Source: Fodinibacter luteus (GTDB taxonomy: Bacteria; Actinomycetota; Actinomycetes; Actinomycetales; Dermatophilaceae). From it: DNA of 64,000 bases. A program made the position numbers and the translations under genes. This document shows positions 41,801 through 56,711 of the stretch, piece after piece (the first letter of the stretch is position 1; the number at the start of each line of letters is the position of its first letter). The notes under the pieces are model-generated. The model made no database searches and was not told where the DNA came from. It saw only the letters and a program-made list of their open reading frames with translations. The stretch is from positions 310,001 through 374,000 of the forward strand of contig NZ_BAABGM010000001.1 of assembly GCF_039541575.1 (NCBI RefSeq), given 5' to 3'.

Positions 41801-44800
41801 CTGCGCGAGTTCCCCACCCTCAACCACGTCGCCGCCTGGGTCCGCGGCAAGCTCGGCACCGCCGCACCGGCCGCACCGGCCGCACCGGCGGCACCGGCCG
41901 CACCGGCGGCACCGGCCACGTCGGCCGGCCAGCCGGCGGGCGACGAGGTGCTGACCGCGGTGACGTCGATCGTGGCCGAGATGACCGGCTACCCCGCCGA
42001 CCTGCTCGACCCCGACCTCGACCTCGAGGCCGACCTCGGCGTCGACACCGTCAAGCAGGCCGAGGTCTTCGCCGCCGTCCGCGCCCGCTGGGACCTCGAG
42101 CGCGACGACAGCCTCCAGCTGCGCGAGTTCCCCACCCTCAACCACGTCGCCGCCTGGGTCCGCGGCAAGCTCGGCACCGCCGCACCCGCCGCCCCGGCGG
42201 CACCGGCGGCACCGGCCGCACCCGCCGCACCGGCCACGTCGGCCGGCCAGCCGGCGGGCGACGAGGTGCTGACCGCGGTGACGTCGATCGTGGCCGAGAT
42301 GACCGGCTACCCCGCCGACCTGCTCGACCCCGACCTCGACCTCGAGGCCGACCTCGGCGTCGACACCGTCAAGCAGGCCGAGGTCTTCGCCGCCGTCCGC
42401 GCCCGCTGGGACCTCGAGCGCGACGACAGCCTCCAGCTGCGCGAGTTCCCCACCCTCAACCACGTCGCCGCCTGGGTCCGCGGCAAGCTCGGCAGCACCG
42501 ACACCCCCGACGCCGCGTCCGGCACGACGGACGGCCAGGGGGCGCCCGGGGCGGGCGAGCACCACCCCGTCGCCCCCGCCACCGTCACCGGCGACCTCGA
42601 CGCCGTCGACGCCCTGCCCCGACGCGTCCCCACGCCCTCGCTCCGCCCGCCGGCCGACCGGTGCCTGCCGACCGGCGTGTCCCTCGAGGGCGCCCGCGTC
42701 GTCGTCATGCGCGACGAGGGCGGGGTCGGCAACGCCCTCGCCAAGCGGCTCGGCAAGGCCGGCGCGACGACTCTCGTGCTCGACCCCGGCACGTCCACCG
42801 ACGAGGTCGTCTCGCAGCTCACGGCCTGGACGGCCGAGGGCCCGGTCGACGGCGTCTACTGGCTCGCCGCCCTCGACGACGAGGGTGACGTCACGACCTA
42901 CGACCTCGCCACCTGGCGCGAGGCGCTGCGCCGCCGGGTCACGGCGCTCCACGCGACGATGCGGCACCTCTGGGCGTCCGACGCCTTCCTCGTGTCGGCC
43001 ACCCGCCTGGGCGGCTACCACGGCTACACGCCCGCGGGCGCGGCATCCACGCTGGGCGGTGCGGTGACGGGCTTCACGAAGTCGTACAAGAAGGAGCGGC
43101 CGGACGCCCTCGTCAAGGCGGTCGACCTGCCGGTGGACCGCCGGACCGCGGCGGTCGCCGACGTGCTCATCGAGGAGACCCTGCTCGACCCCGGCTGCGT
43201 CGAGGTCGGCCGGGTCGACGGCCGCCGCTTCGGCATCGCCCTCGTCGAGCAGCCGTTCCCGGCCCGCGCGGCCGGTGACGCCCCGACCGCGGACGGCGGG
43301 ATGCCGCTGACGTCCGACTCGGTCGTCGTCGTCACCGGTGCCGCCGGCAGCATCGTCGCGGCCATCACCGCCGACCTCGCCCAGGCCTCGGGCGGGTGCT
43401 TCCACCTGCTCGACCTCGCCCCGGAGCCGGACCCGGCCGACCCCGACATCGCCGCCTTCCGCACGGACAAGAACGCGCTCAAGGCCACGATCGCGTCCCG
43501 GATGAAGGAGCGCGGCGAGAAGCCGACCCCCGTCGCCATCGACCGCGAGCTGGCCCACATCGAGCGCCTCGAGGCCGCGCTCACGGGCGTGGAGGCCGTC
43601 GAGGCGGCCGGCGGGACGGCCTACTACTACTCCGTCGACCTCACCGACGCGGAGGCCGTCGGCTCCGTGATGAGCCGCGTGCGCGAACGCAGCGGGCACG
43701 TCGACGTGCTCCTGCACGCCGCCGGTGTCGAGATCAGCCGGAGCCTGCCCGACAAGGAGCCCCGCGAGTTCGAGCTCGTCCTCGACGTCAAGGCGACCGG
43801 GTGGTTCAACGTCTGGCAGGCCCTGCGCGACACCGACATCGGGGCGGTCGTCGTCTTCTCGTCGGTCGCCGGCCGCTTCGGCAACGCCGGCCAGACCGAC
43901 TACGCCGCGGCCAACGACCTGCTCTGCAAGACGGTCTCCCACCTGCGGACCAGCCGGCCGACGACCCGGGCCATCGCCCTGGACTGGACGGCCTGGGGCG
44001 GCATCGGGATGGCGACCCGCGGCTCCATCCCGAAGATCATGGAGATGGCGGGCGTGCAGATGCTCCCGCCGGAGGCCGGGGTCGCGTGGATCCGGCGCGA
44101 GCTGACGTCCTCGGACTTCTCCGGGGAGGTCGTCGTCGCCGGCGCGCTCGGCCTCATGGCGGGCGAGCAGCACGAGCACGGCGGTGTCGCCCCGGGCGCG
44201 CTGACCGACGGCGGCTCGTGGGGACCGATGGTCGGTGACGTCACGCTGAGCACGACCGACGGCGTCGTCGCACGGGTGACCCTCGACCCGAGCGAGCAGG
44301 CCTTCCTCGACGACCACCGGATCGACGGCACCCCCGTCCTCCCGGGCGTCATGGGGATGGAGGCCTTCGCCGAGGTCGCGGCGGTCGTCGCCCCACCCGG
44401 ATGCCGGGTCGCGGCGGTCGAGGACGTCTCGTTCCTCGCGCCCGTCAAGTTCTACCGCGACGAGCCACGGACCCTCACCGTCTCGGTCGTGACCGGGCCC
44501 GACCCCGACGGGGGTGACGACCTCGTCTCCCGGTGCACCCTGACCGCCGAGCGCTCGCTCCCCGGCCACGACGCCCCGGTGCGCTCGACGCACTTCACCG
44601 GCCGGGTGCGCCTCACCACCGCCCCCGCCGAGCAGGAGCGCAGCGGGCTCGACCGCTCTCAGCACGACCCCGCCCTCGAGGCGGAGCAGGTCTACCGGTT
44701 CTACTTCCACGGGCCGGCGTACCAGGTCGTCGAGGCGGCCTGGCGCGACGGTGACGGGGCGACGGCACGGCTCCCCGAGTCGCTGCCCGACGACCGCTCA

Positions 44801-45123
44801 CCCGATAGCGCCCCGCTCACCCTCGCGCCACGGCTCGTCGAGCTGTGCTTCCAGACCGCGGGACTCTGGGAGGCGGCCCGCGACGACCGTCTCGCCCTGC
44901 CGCTCGGTGTCGCGAGCGCGCGGGTCGTGCTCGACCCGGCCGAGGCCTCGGGGCGCCTCGTGGCCCACGCCGAGGCGTGCGACGGCCGGGTCGACGCCGT
45001 CGTCGTCGACGACGACGGGCGGGTCGTGGTCCGGCTCGACGGGTACACGACCGTGCCCCTGACCGCGGTCCCGGACGACGTCCGCGGCGCGCTGCGCACC
45101 GCGTTCGGCTCGGAGTCGTCGCA

Positions 45124-45127
<4 letters not shown>
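35843..45127 (+). CDS. PUFA-synthase-like multidomain synthase, KS-AT-KS-(ACP)5-KR-DH
   Basis: A 3,094-aa type I synthase. KS1 (residues ~8-460) has the full triad Cys217, His351, His391. AT (~605-900) carries Gly-His-Ser-Leu-Gly-Glu with Ser707, malonyl-type. A second, divergent KS (~1053-1560) keeps Cys1302 plus His1449 and His1489 and has an insertion before the Cys. Five ACP-like units follow in Ala/Pro linkers; each has Leu-Gly-Val-Asp-Thr-Val-Lys with Thr (1740, 1847, 1963, 2069, 2175) in the usual Ser position. KR (~2225-2780, Tyr2687) and a hotdog DH with His2825 end the chain. No enoyl reductase or thioesterase is seen. The order resembles PfaA with a KS inserted. The next gene overlaps by 4 bp (GTGA). 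Confidence 0.88.
41642..42498 (+). repeat. Three near-identical 318-bp tandem ACP-coding units
   Basis: Units begin at 41642, 41960 and 42278, exactly 318 bp apart, and encode ACP 3-5. They are almost identical over the ~230-bp domain part and differ mainly in the Ala/Pro linkers. ACP 1 and 2 (Thr codons at 41060 and 41381) are related but clearly more diverged. This indicates recent unit duplication or gene conversion. Confidence 0.85.
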
Positions 45128-50539
<5,412 letters not shown>

Positions 50540-50550
<11 letters not shown>

Positions 50551-50586
50551 CCCGCCCGGCTACTCACCCGGCTACTCACCCGGGCT
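50540..50586. terminator. Hairpin and 12-bp repeats between convergent carboxylase and PPTase genes
   Basis: AGCCCGGGTGA (50540-50550) and TCACCCGGGCT (50576-50586) form a perfect 11-bp stem around 25 nt that contain two tandem copies of CCCGGCTACTCA (50555-50566, 50567-50578). It spans the stops of both convergent genes and is a likely bidirectional terminator. Confidence 0.55.
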
Positions 50587-51414
50587 GACGACCGGCGCCG
50601 CGACCCAGCTGTGCACCGGCGTCGCCGAGGCCATGTCCACGGCCCCGGGGAGCACCGCCGGGGGCTCCAGGTCGCGCCGCGCGGCGACCGTGAGCAGGAA
50701 GTCGCCCTCCCGGCGCCACCAGCCGGGCAGCACCTGGCCGCCGCGCCAGGTCGCCGCGAACCGGGCCCAGCCGTCGTCACGGGCGTCGGACCGCACGGCG
50801 ACCTCCACCCACCGGGTGTCCGCCCGCAGGCCCAGGTGGAGCACCTTGAGGGCCGCCTCCTTGGCCGACCACACGAGGTTCGCCGCGGCATCCCGACCAA
50901 GGAATGGGTCCGACGACGCCGGGCCCCGGACCCAGGCCTGCTCCGCCGCGGTGAGGAAGTCGCTGACGAACCCCTCGCTGCGCGGTTCGACGACCTCGAG
51001 GTCGATGCCGAGGGTCCCCGCCCCACCGGGGCCGAGGACGCCGACGACGGCGACGGCGCACCCCGCCCGGTCGGACAGCGAGACCTCCCACGGCGCCTCC
51101 TTCCCCTCGAGCGCGACGTAGGGGGCGCCGGTCATCCGGTTGAGCAGCTCGATCCGGGCGAGCGAGCCCGGGTCGGCGGCGAGCCCGGCCCGGGCGGCCA
51201 CGGCCCGCTTGCCCACCCAGCGGCGCAGGAGGTACTCGGTGCGCCGCTTCGTGAAGCGCAACGAGTCGAGCCGGGCCGCCTCACGGGACGACAGCCAGTC
51301 GCGCCCGCCGGGGAGGTCCCCCTCGTGCCCGGCCCACCAGTGCCGCTCGGCCCCCGGCTCGCCGGTGCGGCCGGCAGGGGCTCCCCCACCCGCCGTCCCG
51401 CCGGTCGCGTCCAC
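50572..51414 (-). CDS. Sfp-type 4'-phosphopantetheinyl transferase
   Basis: A 280-aa PPTase that transfers phosphopantetheine from CoA to carrier domains. The Mg-binding Gly-Ile-Asp-Leu-Glu motif and the second motif Trp-Ser-Ala-Lys-Glu-Ala-Ala-Leu-Lys are both present, and the Arg-Arg-Trp-Val-Gly-Lys-Arg segment near residue 65 matches the CoA-binding N-terminal lobe. The final ~40 residues extend beyond Sfp. It lies between the carboxylase and PFOR genes in opposite orientation, and it is the natural activator of the five ACP units. Those units offer Thr rather than Ser, so its acceptor preference is of special interest. Confidence 0.88.
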   Translation of the reverse strand: MDATGGTAGGGAPAGRTGEPGAERHWWAGHEGDLPGGRDWLSSREAARLDSLRFTKRRTEYLLRRWVGKRAVAARAGLAADPGSLARIELLNRMTGAPYVALEGKEAPWEVSLSDRAGCAVAVVGVLGPGGAGTLGIDLEVVEPRSEGFVSDFLTAAEQAWVRGPASSDPFLGRDAAANLVWSAKEAALKVLHLGLRADTRWVEVAVRSDARDDGWARFAATWRGGQVLPGWWRREGDFLLTVAARRDLEPPAVLPGAVDMASATPVHSWVAAPVVSPGE

Positions 51415-51554
51415 CCCACCATCGTAGGGAGCCCAGGCCCGGCGAGACGCGCTTCACACCGCCTCGGCGGGTGGAGCGCGCGTCAACGGTGCACACTGGA
51501 AGGGTCCACAGCGAGGCCATGCACCCTGGCCTCCGGACGGCTGGAACGCTGTCG

Positions 51555-51568
51555 CCCGACAGGTCGGG
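51555..51568. promoter_or_regulatory. 14-nt palindrome upstream of the PFOR gene
   Basis: CCCGAC-AG-GTCGGG lies 44 bp before the PFOR start in the 197-bp spacer between the divergent PPTase and PFOR genes, just before a TTGACC (51572-51577) that could serve as -35 although no good -10 follows. Candidate operator only. GGAGAG at 51601-51606 is the PFOR ribosome binding site. Confidence 0.35.
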
Positions 51569-51611
51569 GAATTGACCCTGCTCACCGTGGTCGAGACAGC
51601 GGAGAGCGCCC

Positions 51612-54600
51612 ATGAGCAGCACGTCCACCGGTCCAGACGTCCCCGTCGACACGTCGACGCCCCCACCGACAGGTGGCCGGGCCCCGAGCGTCACACCGAG
51701 GTACCCCGGCATCCCGACCGTCATCCACGGCAACGGGGCCGTGGCCCACGTCATGAGCCACGTCTGCGGAGGGGTCATCGGCTACCCGATCACGCCGTCG
51801 ACCGAGATCGCCGAGCTCTACGAGGCGACCCGTGCCGAGGGCGGCCTCAACGTCTGGGGCAGGCACGCCTTCTTCTTCGAGCCCGAGGGAGAGCACTCGG
51901 CCCAGAGCGGTGCGCTCGGGGCGGCGCTCACCGGCGGCCAGTACATCTCGAACGCGTCCTCGAGCCAGGGGATCCTCTACGCGATGGAGTCCCACTACGT
52001 CACGGTGGGCAAGAAGATCGGGGGCTTCGTGCTCCAGGTCGCAGCGCGCGTGGTGTCCAAGCACGCCCTCAACGTCATGGCGGGCCACGACGACGTCTAC
52101 GCCCTGCTCGCCTCCGGCTACACGGTCCTCTTCGGCTCGAACCCCCAGGAGGCGGCCGACCTGGCCGCCATCTCCTACCGCGCGTCCGCGCTGTCACTCA
52201 TCCCGGTCGCCAACGCGATGGACGGCTTCTCGACGAGCCACATGCTGAGCGAGGCGCTCCTGCCCGAGCCCGAGCTGCTCCGTGAGTACCTCGGCGACCC
52301 GGCCGGCCGCGTCCCGTGCCCCACCGTCGCCCAGGAGATGCTCTTCGGCGCCAAGGGCCGGGTCTTCCAGCTCGGCGGCTTCCTCAGCCGGCACAGCCGG
52401 GACATCCCCGAGAGCGACGTCGCCGACCTGCGGGCCTTCCTCGCCGCCAAGGCCGACGAGGTCGAGAAGGACCACGACGGCGAGCTCGTCGGCGCCACCC
52501 TCGCCTGGGTGCCCGTGGAGCTGCACGGGGCGTGGCGCCGCCAGTGGGTCAACGCGTGGGAGAAGGGCACCCGCCAGCTCGTCCCCGCGCTCGTCGACAT
52601 CCACAACCCGGGGCTCACCGGCCCGGTGCAGAACCAGCCCGACTTCCAGGCCGGCGCCGTCGACCACCGCACCCACTTCGCCTCCGCCGTCCCGAGCCTG
52701 GTGCGCCGGGCGATGAGCGAGTACTCCGAGCTCACCGGCCGCGACTACGCGCCGATCCACACCTACGACTGCGACGACGCCGACGTCGTCATGATCGGCC
52801 TGGGCTCGGTCGGCGACGACGTCCGCGCCGTGCTCCCCCACCTGCGCGCCCAGGGCGTCAAGGCCGGCCTCATCTCCGTCAAGCTGCTCCAGCCCTTCCC
52901 CGAGGCCGAGGTCGTCGCCGCCCTCGCCGGCAAGAAGGCCGTCATGGTCCTCGAGCGCAGTGACCAGACCGCCCTCACCGCCCTCGTCACCTCCGCCCTC
53001 TTCCGGGCCCGCGAGAACGCCGTCGAGCCGCGCCACGACGGCATCCCGGCGCTCGCCGACACCCCGCGCCTCACGACCGCGATCTTCGGTCTCGGCGGCC
53101 ACGACCTCCAGCCGCGCCACCTCGTCGCCGCCTTCACCGAGATGGATGCCGGCACGCTGCCTCCGCTCGTCTACCTCGGGTCCCAGTTCTTCGAGGACCA
53201 CCCCACGGAGCGGATGGCGCTGGTGCAGGAGCGGCTGCGCACGGCCTACCCCGAGACCGAGCTCATGGCGCTGCGCACGGGCCCCAACCCGGTGCTGCTC
53301 CCGCCGGACGCCATGCGGATCCGGTTCCACTCCGTCGGTGGCTACGGCACGATCGCGACCGGAAAGCTGCTCACCGACATCCTCGCCGGCCTGCTCGGGA
53401 TGCACAGCAAGTCCGCGCCCAAGTACGGGTCGGAGAAGTCCGGCGCGCCGACGAACTACTACATCACGCTCAGCCCCGAGCCCATCTGGGTGACCAATGC
53501 CGAGCTCGAGGACGTCGAGATCGTCATCGCGCCCGACCACAAGGCGTTCATCCACACCAACCCGCTCAAGGGCCTGGCGCACGGGGGCACGTTCATCCTG
53601 CAGACCAGCCTCTCGCCCGAGGAGGTGTGGCGCGAGCTGCCCCGGCACGCCCGAAAGGCCATCGAGGAGAGGGAGATCCGCTTCTTCACCATCGACGCCT
53701 TCAAGGTCGCGCGCCGCCACGCCCCCACCCCCGACCTCGAGACCCGGATGATGGGCATCGCCTTCATCGGCGCCGTCGCCGCCCACGTCGACCGGGTCGC
53801 GGCCGGCGCCCCCCGCGAGGAGATCCTGGCCCGGGTCCGTCACCAGCTCGAGAAGAAGTTCGGCCGCAAGGGCGCGGGCGTCGTCGAGAGCAACATGTCG
53901 GTCATCATCGACGGCATCGAGGCGACGACGCGCATCGACTACGACACCCCGCAGTTCCGCGAGATCGGCGAGGAGCGGGCGCCCGCACCACTGCTCACCG
54001 TGGCGCTGTCGGCGTCGATGTGCCCGAGCACGACGGCCGAGCGCACGAGTGGCCTGTTCGACCCGGCCTACTACGAGGACCTCATGCTGCGGCCCTTCCG
54101 CGAGGGCACGATCGCCGAGGCCCCCGTGCTCCCCGGTGTCGGGCTCTTCATGCCACCCGGGACCGGCGCCGGCAAGGACAAGGGCCTGTTCCGCCGCGAG
54201 GTGCCCGAGTTCAACCCGGACCTGTGCACCGGCTGCATGGACTGCGCCCTGGTGTGCCCGGATGCCGCCATCCCCAACACCGTGCACGAGGTGCACGACC
54301 TGCTCCTCACCGCCGTGGACCAGATCGAGGCGACCCCCGGCCAGAAGGACCAGCTGCGGCAGGCGGTCTACGGCATCGCCGAGCGCACCCGTGAGGCCCT
54401 GCGGCACAAGGACGAGCGGCCGTTCTCCGAGGTCGTGGAGTCGGCAGCCACCACCCTGCGCGACGACCCGGTGATGTCCCACGTCGTCGACCGCCTCGTC
54501 GCGAAGCTCGCGACCTACCCGGTGGCGCGCACCCGCCCGTTCTTCGACTCCCCGGAGAAGGAGCAGCCGGGCACCGGCGGCCTCTTCGCCGCGACCGTCG

Positions 54601-56711
54601 ACCCCTGGAAGTGCACCGGGTGCCTCGAGTGCATCGACGTCTGCGGCCCGGGCGCCCTCACCGTGCAGGAGCAGGACGAGGACGTCCTCGCCACCCTGCA
54701 GTCGCGGTTCGGCTTCATGAACGCCACCCCGAACACGCCGACCCGGTTCACCGAGGGCTCCGACACGCCCGACGGCGACATCAAGCGCCTCATGCTCGAC
54801 CACGACAACTTCTACGCGACGACCGGCGGCCACGGCGGATGCCGGGGCTGCGGCGAGGTGACCGCCATCCGGCTCGTCATGTCGACGTCGCACGCCATCA
54901 CCGAGCGGCGGCGCCGGGACCACCTCAAGGAGCTGACCGGCATCGTCGACCGGCTCTACGCCAAGCGCGCCACCGTCGCCGACGAGGCGCGGCAGGAGCG
55001 GCTGAGCCGGACGATCACGACGCTCGAGCGGCGCCTCTACGAGCAGGAGGGCGGCCCGACCGGCAACGGCCCGGCATCCACGATCATCGCGAACTCCACC
55101 GGGTGCAGCAGCGTCTACGCCTCGACGATGCCGTTCAACAACTACCTCGACCCGTGGGTCAACAGCCTCTTCCAGGACGCCCAGCCACTGGCCAAGGGCA
55201 TCTTCGAGGGCGTCGCCGCGCAGAGCGTCGCCGACGTGCGGGCGCTGCGGACCGCCGAGCTCGAGCTGGCCGACTCCTTCGACCCGCAGGTGCACGACAA
55301 GGCCCTCGCCACGCTCTCCTGGTCCGACTACACCCCCAAGGAGCTCGAGCTCCTGCCGACGATCCTCACCATCGGTGGCGACGGCGCGACCTACGACATC
55401 GGTTTCGGGGCGATGTCCCGCATCCTCGCGAGCGACACCCCGATGAAGGTCCTGGTGCTGAACTCGGGCGTCTACTCCAACACCGGCGGGCAGGCGTCGA
55501 CGGCCAGCCTCACCGGCCAGGACTCCGACCTCGCCCGCTTCGGCACCGCCCACGACGGCAAGCACGAGGCCCGCAAGGAGCTCGGCCTGCTCGCGTCGTT
55601 CCACAACAACGTCTACGTGTGCGCCACGAGCACCGCGATCCAGGGGCACTTCCTCACGAGCACGATGGAGTTCCTCAGGTACCAGGACGCCCCCGCGGTC
55701 CTCGACGTCTACACCCCGTGCGGTTCCGAGCACGGCATCCCCGAGGAGGCCTCCGCCCGCCGGGCTCGCCTGGCGGTCGAGAGCCGGATGAACCCGGTGT
55801 TCGTCCACGACCCACGCCGCGGCTCGACGCTGCACGACTGGTTCAGCCTCGACGGCAACCCCGACGTCGACAAGACCTGGACCACGACCGACCTCGCCTA
55901 CCGCGACGACGCCGGCGCGCTGCAGCTGAAGAAGCTTCCGCTCACGCCGGCCGAGTTCGCGCTCGGCGAGACGCGCTTCCGCAAGCAGTTCAAGCGCCTG
56001 CCCGCCGAGCTCGAGGACGTCGCGGTCCCGATGGACGAGTACATCGAGCTCAGCCGCGAGGAACAGGCGGTGCGCGTGCCGTTCGTCTACGCGACCGACG
56101 ACGAGCAGAAGCTCATCAAGGTGCAGTGCTCGGCCTCGATCGTGGCCCTCGTCAAGGACCGCCGCCGCTACTGGCAGATCCTCCAGTACCTCTCCGGCAT
56201 CCACGAGGCGAAGCTCACGGCGCTGCACAGGAGCGACCTCGCCGACCTGCAGTCCCGCTACGACCAGGCGATGCGCGAGCGCGAGTCCTCCATCGACGAC
56301 ATCGCGTCGGCGATGGCCTCGCTCGCGACGACGAGCCGCGCACCGGCCGGCCCGGTCCGTGGAGCGGGGGTCACCGTGCCGCTGGGTGCCGCAGCATCCG
56401 GGATGCCGGTCGCACCGGCCGGCGCCGCGCCCGCACCGGGTGGCCTGGGCACCGTCGGCGCCGTCGGCACCGCCCCACCGGACGCACCGGTCCACCTCGC
56501 CGAGGTCGACATCCCCAAGTGCAACGACTGCGGCACGTGCTACCAGGAGCTCCCGCAGCTGTTCGAGCCGCACTCGATGGTCATCGACGGCGCGGTGCAG
56601 AAGGTCGCCCGGATGATCCCGGGGGCGCTCGAGACGGTCGAGATGACCCCGGAGGTCCTCAAGCGGATCGACCGGGTCAAGAAGACCTGCGACGCGGAGA
56701 TCATCCAGTGA
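51612..56711 (+). CDS. Pyruvate:ferredoxin oxidoreductase with C-terminal ferredoxin-like extension
   Basis: A 1,699-aa single-chain PFOR (NifJ-like; the usual length is ~1,170-1,200). In order: POR domain I/II with Gly-Tyr-Pro-Ile-Thr-Pro-Ser-Thr-Glu, the gamma-type domain with Ser-Val-Gly-Gly-Tyr-Gly-Thr, two cluster motifs far apart (Cys872 in Cys-Thr-Gly-Cys-Met-Asp-Cys and Cys1001 in Cys-Thr-Gly-Cys-Leu-Glu-Cys) with a ~110-residue insert, and the TPP domain with Gly-Gly-Cys-Arg-Gly-Cys-Gly-Glu and Gly-Gly-Asp-Gly-Ala-Thr-Tyr-Asp-Ile-Gly. Past ~1,510 a linker leads to a further cluster motif from Cys1637. It would oxidise pyruvate and CoA to acetyl-CoA, CO2 and low-potential electrons. 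Its stop overlaps the next gene (GTGA). Confidence 0.9.
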   Translation: MSSTSTGPDVPVDTSTPPPTGGRAPSVTPRYPGIPTVIHGNGAVAHVMSHVCGGVIGYPITPSTEIAELYEATRAEGGLNVWGRHAFFFEPEGEHSAQSGALGAALTGGQYISNASSSQGILYAMESHYVTVGKKIGGFVLQVAARVVSKHALNVMAGHDDVYALLASGYTVLFGSNPQEAADLAAISYRASALSLIPVANAMDGFSTSHMLSEALLPEPELLREYLGDPAGRVPCPTVAQEMLFGAKGRVFQLGGFLSRHSRDIPESDVADLRAFLAAKADEVEKDHDGELVGATLAWVPVELHGAWRRQWVNAWEKGTRQLVPALVDIHNPGLTGPVQNQPDFQAGAVDHRTHFASAVPSLVRRAMSEYSELTGRDYAPIHTYDCDDADVVMIGLGSVGDDVRAVLPHLRAQGVKAGLISVKLLQPFPEAEVVAALAGKKAVMVLERSDQTALTALVTSALFRARENAVEPRHDGIPALADTPRLTTAIFGLGGHDLQPRHLVAAFTEMDAGTLPPLVYLGSQFFEDHPTERMALVQERLRTAYPETELMALRTGPNPVLLPPDAMRIRFHSVGGYGTIATGKLLTDILAGLLGMHSKSAPKYGSEKSGAPTNYYITLSPEPIWVTNAELEDVEIVIAPDHKAFIHTNPLKGLAHGGTFILQTSLSPEEVWRELPRHARKAIEEREIRFFTIDAFKVARRHAPTPDLETRMMGIAFIGAVAAHVDRVAAGAPREEILARVRHQLEKKFGRKGAGVVESNMSVIIDGIEATTRIDYDTPQFREIGEERAPAPLLTVALSASMCPSTTAERTSGLFDPAYYEDLMLRPFREGTIAEAPVLPGVGLFMPPGTGAGKDKGLFRREVPEFNPDLCTGCMDCALVCPDAAIPNTVHEVHDLLLTAVDQIEATPGQKDQLRQAVYGIAERTREALRHKDERPFSEVVESAATTLRDDPVMSHVVDRLVAKLATYPVARTRPFFDSPEKEQPGTGGLFAATVDPWKCTGCLECIDVCGPGALTVQEQDEDVLATLQSRFGFMNATPNTPTRFTEGSDTPDGDIKRLMLDHDNFYATTGGHGGCRGCGEVTAIRLVMSTSHAITERRRRDHLKELTGIVDRLYAKRATVADEARQERLSRTITTLERRLYEQEGGPTGNGPASTIIANSTGCSSVYASTMPFNNYLDPWVNSLFQDAQPLAKGIFEGVAAQSVADVRALRTAELELADSFDPQVHDKALATLSWSDYTPKELELLPTILTIGGDGATYDIGFGAMSRILASDTPMKVLVLNSGVYSNTGGQASTASLTGQDSDLARFGTAHDGKHEARKELGLLASFHNNVYVCATSTAIQGHFLTSTMEFLRYQDAPAVLDVYTPCGSEHGIPEEASARRARLAVESRMNPVFVHDPRRGSTLHDWFSLDGNPDVDKTWTTTDLAYRDDAGALQLKKLPLTPAEFALGETRFRKQFKRLPAELEDVAVPMDEYIELSREEQAVRVPFVYATDDEQKLIKVQCSASIVALVKDRRRYWQILQYLSGIHEAKLTALHRSDLADLQSRYDQAMRERESSIDDIASAMASLATTSRAPAGPVRGAGVTVPLGAAASGMPVAPAGAAPAPGGLGTVGAVGTAPPDAPVHLAEVDIPKCNDCGTCYQELPQLFEPHSMVIDGAVQKVARMIPGALETVEMTPEVLKRIDRVKKTCDAEIIQ

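Noticed and set aside
41000..42500. Regular repeats suggesting a CRISPR or satellite array
   Set aside because: The 318-bp repeats are in frame with the synthase and encode ACP units; the intervening sequence is Ala/Pro linker, not spacers.
35957..44710. Very long open frame on the minus strand opposite the synthase (also 44701-49638 and 52194-56573 opposite the carboxylase and PFOR)
   Set aside because: These are by-products of G/C-only third positions in the real genes; their translations are low-complexity Arg/Gly/Val/Asp-rich sequence without any domain, start signal or conserved motif.
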